Assembly (NCBI GenBank): GCA_947449515.1
Contig: CANFSD010000132.1
Coordinates: 1 to 5,281 of the forward strand
DNA: 5,281 bases
Source: Bacteroidota bacterium
Lineage (GTDB): Bacteria > Bacteroidota > Bacteroidia > UKL13-3
Direction: 5' to 3'
Part shown: in pieces, positions 1 to 5,281 of the stretch
Layout: each line of letters opens with the position of its first letter
Position numbering within the stretch: position 1 is the first letter of the stretch
Made by a program: the position numbers and the translations under genes
Notes under the pieces: model-generated
Told to the model about the DNA's origin: nothing
Database searches by the model: none
What the model saw: only the letters and a program-made list of their open reading frames with translations

Positions 1-36
1 GGCATTGATTCTCTTTGTTCCTGTTGTTTCGCTCAT
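1..36 (-). CDS. infB: Translation initiation factor IF-2, N-terminal 12 codons only (partial)
   Basis: An ATG at 36..34 opens a frame reading MSETTGTKRINA that continues off the left edge of the window. This is too short for a similarity call on its own. The identity rests on position, directly after nusA on the same strand where Bacteroidota carry infB, and on the fit of the peptide to the start of Bacteroidota IF-2. IF-2 is the GTPase that brings initiator fMet-tRNA to the 30S subunit and promotes subunit joining in the cytoplasm. A purine-rich AGGAAG lies at 54..49 on the minus strand, 12 bases before the ATG; this is a possible Shine-Dalgarno sequence at rather long spacing. The 192-bp gap to nusA is long for this operon and holds two inverted repeats. 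The GTPase domains lie outside the window, so nothing can be said about their integrity. Confidence 0.8.
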   Translation of the reverse strand, partial: MSETTGTKRINA

Positions 37-66
37 TCTGCGCTTTTTCTTCCTAAAAATTACTGC

Positions 67-93
67 GAATATCGTTTTTATTCATGGATATTC
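67..93 (-). repeat. Short stem-loop ahead of infB
   Basis: Seven-base arms GAATATC (67-73) and GATATTC (87-93) are perfect inverted repeats around a 13-base loop. In the infB transcript the hairpin would end 30 bases before the start codon and 12 bases before the AGGAAG. The stem is AT-rich and weak, so it may be fortuitous. No U-tract follows, so it is not an intrinsic terminator. Confidence 0.35.
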
Positions 94-99
94 AACATG

Positions 100-163
100 A
101 AGGCCTGAAAAACACCAAATAAAAAAGCATAAGCAAGCTTTGTTATCGGCGTTTTCAGGCCTT
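100..163 (-). repeat. Long inverted repeat (RNA stem-loop) in the nusA-infB spacer
   Basis: The 12-base arms AAGGCCTGAAAA (100-111) and TTTTCAGGCCTT (152-163) are perfect reverse complements around a 40-base interior. In the minus-strand transcript, the operon's own direction, the stem extends by four more pairs past one bulged base (112): C151-G113, G150-U114, C149-G115 and C148-G116. One of these is a G-U pair that would be an A-C mismatch in RNA from the opposite strand, which mildly favours a function in the nusA-infB mRNA. Inside the loop, AUAACAA can pair with UUGCUUAU around an AGC loop with one bulged base. The sequence after the stem (CATGTTGAA) is not U-rich, so this is not a standard intrinsic terminator. 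An RNase processing site, a translational control element or a small dispersed inverted-repeat element are all possible. Confidence 0.6.
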
Positions 164-228
164 TGACACAAAAAGACGCTAGGAGTTATTAGCTCACATA
201 GCCTGCTTATTCTTTTTTGGCATTCATC

Positions 229-1464
229 TTATTCAAACTCAGCTTCTAAAATTCTGCGCACTTCTTGCACAGTTTCTTCTTCAAGCTCTGTTCTACGAAC
301 CAATTCTTCATTGGAAACAGCCAATACACTTTTTGCGGTGTCTAGGCCAAGACCTTTGAGTTCGTCGATGATCCAACTATCAATTTCATCGCTAAATTCA
401 TCCAAATCGATATCCTCTTCTTCACTCTCCGCTTCTCTGTATACATCAATTTCGTAACCAGCTAATTTACCAGCCAATTTAATATTATGTCCACCTTTAC
501 CAATTGCCAAAGAAACTTGATCTGGTTTTAAGAACACAGAAACACGTTTTCTTTCTTCATCAATTTTAATTGAAGAAACTTTTGCAGGACTTAATGAGCG
601 CTGAACCAAAAGGCTTGGGTTGGTTGTAAAGTTAATTACATCTATATTTTCGTTTCTCAATTCACGAACGATACCGTGAATACGAGAACCTTTCATACCC
701 ACACAAGCACCAACTGGATCAATGCGATCGTCATAGCTTTCTACAGCAACTTTTGCTCTTTCACCCGGTTCGCGTACAATTTTCTTGATGCTAATTAAAC
801 CATCAATAATTTCTGGCACTTCTTGTTCGAACAAGCGTTCAAGGAAGGTTCCAGAGGTACGGCTTAGTAAAATTCTTGGGTTGCCGTTGTGCATTTCTAC
901 TTTTAATACTACGGCACGAATGGCATCACCTTTTTTGTAGAAATCTGCTGGAATCATTTCAGTTTTAGGTAATAATAACTCGTTACCTTCATCATCCAAT
1001 ACCATGATTTCTTTTTTCCAAATTTGGTATACTTCACCAGAAACAATTTCGCCAACGCGGTCTTTGTATTTCTTGTAGAATTCGTCTTTTTCTAATTCTA
1101 AAACTTTAGAAAGAAGTGTTTGACGCGCAGAAAGGACGGCTCTTCTACCAAATATTTGCAAACCAACTTCTTGGGTTACATCTTCGCCGATTTCAAAATC
1201 AGGCTCAATTTTAACAGCATCTGAGTAGGCAATTTGTGTATTCTCATCTTCTACTTCTCCATCGTGAACAATGGTACGGTTGTGCCAAATTTCTAAGTCA
1301 CCACTCTTATCATTGATAATCACGTCAAAGTTTTCGTCGTTGTTGTAACGTTTGCGCAACATACCACGAAACACATCCTCCAACACGCGCTGCATGGTTG
1401 CGCGGTCGATGTTTTTAAACTCCTTGAACTCGCTAAACGAGTCGATTAGTCCTGCACTGTGCAT
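229..1464 (-). CDS. nusA: Transcription termination/antitermination factor NusA
   Basis: NusA binds RNA polymerase near the RNA exit channel and modulates pausing, intrinsic termination and antitermination in the cytoplasm. The 411-residue product shows the family's domains in order: the NusA N-terminal RNAP-binding domain (about 1-135, with the typical LIDSFSEFKEFKNID and VLEDVFRGMLRKRY), an S1 domain (about 136-201), KH1 (about 215-285, with DPVGACVGMKGSRI, GMKG at 256-259) and KH2 (about 296-345, with IGKGG, GKGG at 322-325). An acidic linker follows (about 345-362), then one helix-hairpin-helix-like C-terminal module (about 362-411, WIIDELKGLGLDTAKSVL). Escherichia coli NusA has two acidic-repeat domains after KH2; the single module seen here makes the protein shorter, and I regard that as normal outside Proteobacteria. 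The ATG at 1464 gives the expected N-terminus and lies 19 bp after the rimP stop, so the two genes are probably co-transcribed and translated from one mRNA. There is no obvious Shine-Dalgarno sequence, as is usual in Bacteroidota. Confidence 0.97.
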   Translation of the reverse strand: MHSAGLIDSFSEFKEFKNIDRATMQRVLEDVFRGMLRKRYNNDENFDVIINDKSGDLEIWHNRTIVHDGEVEDENTQIAYSDAVKIEPDFEIGEDVTQEVGLQIFGRRAVLSARQTLLSKVLELEKDEFYKKYKDRVGEIVSGEVYQIWKKEIMVLDDEGNELLLPKTEMIPADFYKKGDAIRAVVLKVEMHNGNPRILLSRTSGTFLERLFEQEVPEIIDGLISIKKIVREPGERAKVAVESYDDRIDPVGACVGMKGSRIHGIVRELRNENIDVINFTTNPSLLVQRSLSPAKVSSIKIDEERKRVSVFLKPDQVSLAIGKGGHNIKLAGKLAGYEIDVYREAESEEEDIDLDEFSDEIDSWIIDELKGLGLDTAKSVLAVSNEELVRRTELEEETVQEVRRILEAEFE

Positions 1465-1483
1465 ATACTTATAATTTATGTTT

Positions 1484-1948
1484 CTAATTAAAGGATACCA
1501 TTACAAAGGCTTCTTCAATATCTTCTAATGAAATATCTTTAAAGCTTGGTTCTTTGGCTTGGTATGCTTTCTTTTTGTCTTTTAGTTGAACGTTAAGAAT
1601 GTTATCTTGAATTCCAATTAATTTAACTTCCAATTCTGTTTTGGCTTTCAAAATAATTTTAAATTCTCTGCCAATATGCTTGTTGTATTGGCGAGCCAAT
1701 TGCAATGGTCTGTCTACACCTGGCGATGAAACTTCTAATTTATAGGGCGTATCGCCATAATCTGTTTCATCCAATTTGTTAGAGAGGTGTCTGTTTAGGC
1801 TTCTACATTGTTCAATTGTGAGGGGGCCATCACTGTCTATTAGCACAAGTAATTTACCTCCACCTGGCTTAAACTCAACGTCTACCACAAAAACCGAAGG
1901 TTCTAAAACCTCGGCGCTCCATTCTTTTATTTGTTCTACGATCTGCAT
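1484..1948 (-). CDS. rimP: Ribosome maturation factor RimP
   Basis: RimP binds the free 30S subunit and helps its late assembly. The 154-residue product has the RimP N-terminal domain (about 1-82), including VVDVEFKPGGGKLLVLIDSD and the family signature LEVSSPGVDRPL at 71-82, followed by the SH3-like C-terminal domain (about 85-148, IGREFKIIL to the end). I chose the ATG at 1948. A TTG three codons upstream (1957) is in frame, but it overlaps the 3' arm of a stable hairpin and would add only three residues not expected in the family. The gene heads the rimP-nusA-infB cluster, the usual arrangement in bacteria. A promoter lies at 1999-2029 and the hairpin at 1956-1984 sits within the untranslated leader, 7 bases before the ATG, suggesting control by attenuation or blocked initiation. 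No Shine-Dalgarno sequence is visible. Confidence 0.95.
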   Translation of the reverse strand: MQIVEQIKEWSAEVLEPSVFVVDVEFKPGGGKLLVLIDSDGPLTIEQCRSLNRHLSNKLDETDYGDTPYKLEVSSPGVDRPLQLARQYNKHIGREFKIILKAKTELEVKLIGIQDNILNVQLKDKKKAYQAKEPSFKDISLEDIEEAFVMVSFN

Positions 1949-1955
1949 AGGTAAC

Positions 1956-1984
1956 AAAAGAGGGGACTTTTGGTCCCCTCTTTT
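1956..1984 (-). terminator. Terminator-like hairpin inside the rimP leader
   Basis: Perfect 12-base arms AAAAGAGGGGAC (1956-1967) and GTCCCCTCTTTT (1973-1984) enclose a 5-base loop. On the minus strand the stem ends in four U residues, then G, so it has the shape of an intrinsic terminator with a short U-tract. It lies 52 bp after the stop codon of the exported-protein gene and could end that transcript. It also lies between the predicted rimP promoter and the rimP ATG, so every rimP transcript must carry it: only 7 bases separate it from the start codon, too few for another promoter. The A-tract and T-tract flanks make it symmetric, so it could also work on the plus strand, but no plus-strand gene points at it. 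Confidence 0.85.
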
Positions 1985-1998
1985 AATTAATTACGCCA

Positions 1999-2029
1999 CA
2001 AATATAGGCCTAAAACTCAAATAAGCAAA
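1999..2029 (-). promoter_or_regulatory. Bacteroidota-type promoter of rimP-nusA-infB
   Basis: On the minus strand, TTTG (2029..2026) is followed after exactly 19 bases by TATATTTG (2006..1999). This matches the published Bacteroidota primary sigma factor consensus, TTTG-N19-TAnnTTTG. Transcription would start near 1992-1995, giving a leader of about 45 bases that consists mostly of the hairpin at 1956-1984. The -33 box lies 7 bp past the stop codon of the upstream gene. The match is by eye, and no start site is known. Confidence 0.75.
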
Positions 2030-2036
2030 TTTTTCC

Positions 2037-3398
2037 TTATTTGCCGTAAAATGCTTTATAGCGTTCGTACTGGCTTTTGCCAAATTCAGACATGCCATCC
2101 ATGAATTTCTTTTGTTTTCTGCTACCGTCTAAGGTAGAAAATTTGGTATACAATGATTTTGATTTTGCAAAATCTTCATTCCAAATATAAGCTTCCATCA
2201 AATTCCAGTAAATAGCCATGGTAACATCTTCATTGATTCTAGCTTTTTTATTGTCCATTTCTGATTCGCTCAATGCTTTTTCATATATGGCAATGGCTTC
2301 GGCAATCTTAACTTTAGCGGCAGTTTTTTCATAACCTTCTACCAAAGTATTGTATCCCTCAAGAAGCGCTAAATAAGCATTTCCTAAATCTGAATAATCT
2401 TGTTTTTTATCCTTAACTATTAATACAACAGTTTCATGTGTCATTTTCTTGAATGCGTAATTGCTATTCAAAAAATCGTTGATGGCAGCCAATCCTTTGT
2501 CTACAGTTTCTTGCTCTAAATTGGCAATGGTTCTTTCTTTTTGGCTATCCCACCAGTATTTTACACCACTTTCGCTGGTAATTTCTGTGTTGGTTTTAAT
2601 GAATTGTTCTGTACTAACTACTTCAGGAACTTCATTGTAAATTACTCCTGCAGGAGTTTCTACCTTTAAGGTAATTAAACGGCGGTAAGCAACTTTACCG
2701 TAATAAGCCCTGTAGTTATATGATTTACCATCTTTAAAACCGGTAACATCTTTAAAAGTAATTTCAGGTTCTTTTACCTCTAATTCGCCTAGAGTTGCAG
2801 TAATTTTAATGCCATTGTTGTTTCCAACGGTATAACCATCCATTTTTAAATAAGTGCCCGCCAATTGTTCTAAATTGAAAACTTTTACCAATTTAGGTTG
2901 TGCTGGTTCTGATTTATAAGGTTTGCTTGGATAATGCAAATAAGGTTCTTGAGGTAAATTTTTGTATGGTTTACCTTCATTTGCAAGTTGTTTGTCTGCT
3001 AATTTTTGTAAGGTAGATTTTTGTTCATACAATTCCATTTCTCTCATGTAAGCATCGTTGGCAGCTTTTAATTTTGCTGGGTATTCAGCTTTTTCTTTAG
3101 CCAATTCGTCTTCAGCTTTTTTCATTTGAACATCATAATCCCTTAACTCCTTTTGGTAGGTTTCTTCTGCCTTAATTTTAGCCAATTCATAATCTGCAAG
3201 AATTTTCTTATTGCGTTCTTCGCCATTATAAATTACAGTGCTATTATAAGTTTTAAAAGCTTTGTCTAAAGGCTTTGTAGGCAATTGTAAGTAGTCAAAT
3301 TTAGTTTCAATTTTGTCTATGTCTTGGGCTTTAATTTGTTCGCTTGACAATATCAAGGAAACAGCCATGACACCTGCATACAGTAATAATTTTTTCAT
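2037..3398 (-). CDS. Exported protein of unknown function with coiled coil and TPR-like C-terminus
   Basis: I do not recognise this family. The 453-residue product starts with a signal peptide (MKKLLLYAGVMAVSLILSS, probable cleavage near A24 in KAQ) and has no lipobox cysteine, so a soluble periplasmic or secreted location is likely. Residues about 60-140 are rich in Lys, Glu and Ala and look like a long coiled coil. Residues about 143-170 form a Pro/Tyr/Lys-rich linker with repeated PY/KPYK motifs. Residues about 172-290 look beta-rich (ITLKVETPAGVIYNEVPEV). Residues about 335-450 are helical and TPR-like (LGNAYLALLEGYNTLVEGYEKTA, AEAIAIYEKAL, AIYWNLMEAYIWNEDFAKSKSLY), suggesting a scaffold or interaction role. 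I chose the ATG at 3398. An in-frame TTG at 3422 would put eight polar residues before the signal peptide and lies inside the -7 promoter element, so it is probably not transcribed. The gene appears monocistronic: it has its own promoter and a hairpin 52 bp downstream. Confidence 0.85.
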   Translation of the reverse strand: MKKLLLYAGVMAVSLILSSEQIKAQDIDKIETKFDYLQLPTKPLDKAFKTYNSTVIYNGEERNKKILADYELAKIKAEETYQKELRDYDVQMKKAEDELAKEKAEYPAKLKAANDAYMREMELYEQKSTLQKLADKQLANEGKPYKNLPQEPYLHYPSKPYKSEPAQPKLVKVFNLEQLAGTYLKMDGYTVGNNNGIKITATLGELEVKEPEITFKDVTGFKDGKSYNYRAYYGKVAYRRLITLKVETPAGVIYNEVPEVVSTEQFIKTNTEITSESGVKYWWDSQKERTIANLEQETVDKGLAAINDFLNSNYAFKKMTHETVVLIVKDKKQDYSDLGNAYLALLEGYNTLVEGYEKTAAKVKIAEAIAIYEKALSESEMDNKKARINEDVTMAIYWNLMEAYIWNEDFAKSKSLYTKFSTLDGSRKQKKFMDGMSEFGKSQYERYKAFYGK

Positions 3399-3419
3399 AA
3401 ATGAGTTGTAAATATTATT

Positions 3420-3427
3420 CAAACATA
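3420..3427 (-). promoter_or_regulatory. -7 promoter element of the exported-protein gene
   Basis: TATGTTTG on the minus strand (3427..3420) matches the Bacteroidota -7 consensus TAnnTTTG exactly. Transcription would begin near 3414, leaving a leader of about 16 bases before the ATG at 3398. No good TTTG box is seen 19-21 bases upstream, where AGGT-like sequence is found instead, so the promoter may be weak or need an activator. Eight-base matches are not rare in AT-rich DNA. Confidence 0.5.
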
Positions 3428-3489
3428 GATTTATAAAATTAAATTTACCTTACCTAAAGGCAATTAAGAAAAAATTAATTTTCAAGAAT

Positions 3490-3503
3490 TTGGTTCGAAC
3501 CAA
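3490..3503. promoter_or_regulatory. 14-bp perfect palindrome, possible operator
   Basis: TTGGTTCGAACCAA is a perfect palindrome and extends to AATT on both flanks if one T (3489) is skipped. It covers the place where the -33 box of the plus-strand gene should lie: 19 bases upstream of its -7 element is TTCG at 3494-3497. Such placement suggests a dimeric regulator binding site, possibly an activator site given the poor -33 box. It is also 63 bp upstream of the -7 element of the minus-strand gene, so it could act on both. The regulator is unknown. Confidence 0.45.
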
Positions 3504-3516
3504 TTAAAATTCTACT

Positions 3517-3524
3517 TATTTTTG
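3517..3524 (+). promoter_or_regulatory. -7 promoter element of the beta-barrel gene
   Basis: TATTTTTG matches TAnnTTTG exactly. At the consensus spacing of 19 bases, the -33 position reads TTCG (3494-3497), three of four matches, inside the palindrome at 3490-3503. Transcription would start about 3529-3531, which leaves almost no leader before the ATG at 3532 and only about 8 bases before the alternative ATG at 3538. Confidence 0.5.
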
Positions 3525-3531
3525 GAGCTTA

Positions 3532-4596
3532 ATGCCAATGAAATTAACCATCAAAACCATTCGTAAATTTCTTTTTGTTTTTGTAATATTATTAAATACA
3601 AATGTGTCTGATGGGCAATCCCTTGATTATGACACCAATTATGTATTGAGTTATTACAAGAATTTGGTGGTAACCGCAGTTAGTGAGTCTAAAGCCAATT
3701 TGGTGTATATGAACTTTCAAACACCTAAAAAGCTATATGAGCTCAATTATAAGACCAATTCATTGTTAACTTATGGTTTTTGTCTTGACTACAAATGGCT
3801 GAGTATAGAATATACTACTCAAATGCCTTGGACTGAAATTCATCCGGAAAGGGGGCTGTCTAAAAATTTTGGGGCAGGATTTGGTTTTTCTTTTAGAAAA
3901 TGGACGTTTAGGAATTTCTTGCAAGTAAGTGAGGGGTATTATTTAGAGAATACCAGTGCCTGGCAGGCTAATTATTGGCAAAACAATAGCCGTTATTATA
4001 TTAGACCAGATATTTCAACAAGCACCTATTACAGCACGCTCAATTATATTTTTAACCACCGAAAATTTTCAAATGCCTCCTCTTTGTGGCAATTAGAAAG
4101 GCAATTAAAACCTGTTGGCACATTTGTTTTAGGGGCCTCCTATATATTTAATAATTTTTATGCAGATTCGAGTATTGTTCCTACTATACCAAATATTAAC
4201 TATCCTCGAAACCACAATACTTATTTTAGTTTAAATGCGATAGGCCTTAATTTTGGTTGGCAAGGTACCTTGCCTTTGTTTCGATCCAAAAAATGGTTTT
4301 TGGGCACTGCCATTATTCCAGGGTTTTCATACCAATTTGGGAAGCTAACGGTTGCCGATTTGGGCACCATAAACAAAGATAAACTAATTGGTTACCAATC
4401 TGAGTTTCGCTCCTCCTTGGGTTTTAATGGCGACAAATGGTATGTCTGTGCAAGCTATAGGGCATTTGGAAATGTAAATGCTATAAACCACAGTGAACCT
4501 TTGAGCATTACCAATTCCTATACAAGGCTTTATGTGGGGTATCGTTTTAACGACCCCCAAATAAAGCATCCATTGGTTCAAAAATTTCGACTTTAA
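3532..4596 (+). CDS. Probable outer-membrane beta-barrel protein, DUF4421-like
   Basis: The 354-residue product begins with a signal peptide (basic KLTIKTIRK, hydrophobic FLFVFVILL, probable cleavage at SDG|Q near residue 28). The mature part starts with DYDTNYVLSYYKNLVV and then alternates aromatic and small or polar residues as in membrane beta-strands, for example GAGFGFSFRKWTFRNFLQV (114-132), the strands around 195-215 and the final TRLYVGYRF (331-339). GTFVLGASYIFNNFYADSSIVP (196-217) recalls the DUF4421 family, which is found mainly in Bacteroidota and has no assigned function; this assignment is from memory. A short KHPLVQKFRL tail follows the last strand. Two starts are possible, at 3532 and 3538, differing by two residues; both keep the signal peptide. 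The gene faces away from the exported-protein gene and shares its promoter region. Its stop overlaps that of the convergent peptidase gene by 4 bp. A substrate or partner cannot be named. Confidence 0.85.
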   Translation: MPMKLTIKTIRKFLFVFVILLNTNVSDGQSLDYDTNYVLSYYKNLVVTAVSESKANLVYMNFQTPKKLYELNYKTNSLLTYGFCLDYKWLSIEYTTQMPWTEIHPERGLSKNFGAGFGFSFRKWTFRNFLQVSEGYYLENTSAWQANYWQNNSRYYIRPDISTSTYYSTLNYIFNHRKFSNASSLWQLERQLKPVGTFVLGASYIFNNFYADSSIVPTIPNINYPRNHNTYFSLNAIGLNFGWQGTLPLFRSKKWFLGTAIIPGFSYQFGKLTVADLGTINKDKLIGYQSEFRSSLGFNGDKWYVCASYRAFGNVNAINHSEPLSITNSYTRLYVGYRFNDPQIKHPLVQKFRL

Positions 4597-5281
4597 TTAG
4601 CAGTATGGTGCAAAATAAAGCCATACATATCTGCCGCATCTTCAATTAATTTGGCAGTTGGTTTTCCTGCACCATGTCCGGCTTTGGTATCAATTCTAAT
4701 TAAAATAGGACTTTCATTTGCTTTGCTATTTGCTTGCAATGTAGCGGCATATTTAAATGAATGTGCAGGTACCACACGGTCGTCGTGGTCTGCTGTCATA
4801 ATAAGTGTTGCAGGGTATTTTACATCCTTCTTAATATTATGCAATGGAGAGTATTTAATTAAATATTCAAATTGATCTTTGTCTTCACTTGAACCATATT
4901 CTACGGCCCATCCCCAACCAATAGTAAATTTATGGTAGCGCAACATATCCATAACACCAACTGCAGGTATTCCTACCTTGTATAATTCTGGTCTTTGGTT
5001 CATACAGGCACCAATAAGGGTGCCACCATTTGAACCACCATGAATGGCTAAATGTTCGCTGCTGGTATATTTCTCTTTGATTAAATATTCTGCGGCAGCA
5101 ATAAAATCGTCAAAAACATTTTGCTTCTTATTGAGCATGCCTGCTTTGTGCCAATCTTCTCCGTACTCGCCACCACCACGTAAATTGGCAATTGCGTATA
5201 CACCACCTCGTTCTAAAAACATAATGCGAGAGATGCTAAACGAGGGTGTAAGGCTAATATTAAATCCTCCATAAGCATACA
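4593..5281 (-). CDS. Prolyl oligopeptidase (S9A), C-terminal catalytic domain, partial at the right edge
   Basis: This serine peptidase family cleaves peptides of up to about 30 residues after proline. The window holds the last 228 residues of the alpha/beta-hydrolase domain. The frame stays open through the edge, reading YAYGGFNISLTPSFS before the first internal Met (5222), so that Met is not the start. The full triad is visible: Ser in HGGSNGGTLIG (fragment residue 83), Asp in TADHDDRVVP (156) and His in AGHGAGKP (182). The Trp of GWGWAVEYG (124) corresponds to the proline-stacking Trp595, and the Arg of DDRVV (158) to the substrate-binding Arg643, of the porcine enzyme. FLERGGVYAIANLRGGGEYGEDW is also typical. 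The enzyme therefore looks active. The N-terminal beta-propeller and any signal peptide lie outside the window, so cellular location cannot be judged. Its stop overlaps the barrel gene's stop tail to tail, and no terminator separates them. Confidence 0.95.
   Translation of the reverse strand, partial: YAYGGFNISLTPSFSISRIMFLERGGVYAIANLRGGGEYGEDWHKAGMLNKKQNVFDDFIAAAEYLIKEKYTSSEHLAIHGGSNGGTLIGACMNQRPELYKVGIPAVGVMDMLRYHKFTIGWGWAVEYGSSEDKDQFEYLIKYSPLHNIKKDVKYPATLIMTADHDDRVVPAHSFKYAATLQANSKANESPILIRIDTKAGHGAGKPTAKLIEDAADMYGFILHHTAN

Noticed and set aside
84..122. A 12-codon plus-strand frame MDIQHEGLKNTK.
   Set aside because: It is too short, has no promoter or ribosome binding site, and runs against the operon.
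92..130. A 12-codon minus-strand frame MLFYLVFFRPSC in the loop and right arm of the nusA-infB inverted repeat, as a possible leader peptide.
   Set aside because: It has no ribosome binding sequence, no run of regulatory codons and no terminator after it, and frames this short are expected by chance.
169..176. A TCTTTTTG sequence (minus) resembling a -7 element, as a separate infB promoter.
   Set aside because: It matches only seven of eight bases and has no good -33 box at 19-21 bases, so I do not list it.
1949..1957. TTG at 1957 as the rimP start.
   Set aside because: It overlaps the 3' arm of the leader hairpin, and the ATG at 1948 gives the expected family N-terminus.
1776..2024. A plus-strand 82-codon frame antisense to rimP.
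   Set aside because: It lies antisense over rimP and its hairpin, has low-complexity Ser/Thr/Pro-rich sequence and shows no family features.
3399..3422. TTG at 3422 as the start of the exported-protein gene.
   Set aside because: It lies inside the -7 promoter element and would place eight polar residues before an otherwise standard signal peptide.
4593..5222. The Met at 5222 as the peptidase start, making a complete 209-residue protein.
   Set aside because: The frame continues upstream with conserved prolyl oligopeptidase sequence (YGGFNISLTPSF) to the window edge, so the gene is partial.

Overview
The window looks like a chromosomal segment of a low-GC member of the Bacteroidota. Three things point there: the rimP-nusA-infB order with phylum-typical protein sequences, three exact matches to the Bacteroidota sigma factor -7 element (TAnnTTTG, one with a TTTG box exactly 19 bp upstream), and a secreted barrel protein that resembles DUF4421, a family known mainly from this phylum. 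I cannot name the genus from the sequence alone.

Layout: positions 1-1948 hold the translation/transcription operon on the minus strand, read right to left: rimP (ribosome maturation), nusA (transcription elongation/termination) and the first 12 codons of infB (initiation factor IF-2), which runs off the left edge. rimP and nusA are 19 bp apart. nusA and infB are separated by an unusually long 192-bp gap containing two inverted repeats. rimP has its own strong-looking promoter, but a terminator-shaped hairpin lies between that promoter and the start codon, which is the geometry of an attenuator or a translation-blocking hairpin.

Positions 2037-3398 (minus) encode an unrecognised exported protein with a signal peptide, a coiled coil, a Pro/Tyr/Lys-rich linker, a probable beta-rich middle and a TPR-like helical C-terminus. 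From 3399 to 3531 lies a divergent promoter region with a -7 element on each strand and a 14-bp perfect palindrome. Positions 3532-4596 (plus) encode a probable outer-membrane beta-barrel of the DUF4421 type. Positions 4593-5281 (minus) hold the C-terminal catalytic part of a prolyl oligopeptidase (family S9A) whose start lies beyond the right edge. It overlaps the stop codon of the barrel gene by 4 bp, tail to tail.

No rRNA, tRNA, CRISPR array or insertion sequence was seen. I found no evidence of a new multi-gene system. The points most worth checking are regulatory: the rimP leader hairpin, the structured nusA-infB spacer, and the palindrome at the barrel gene promoter.
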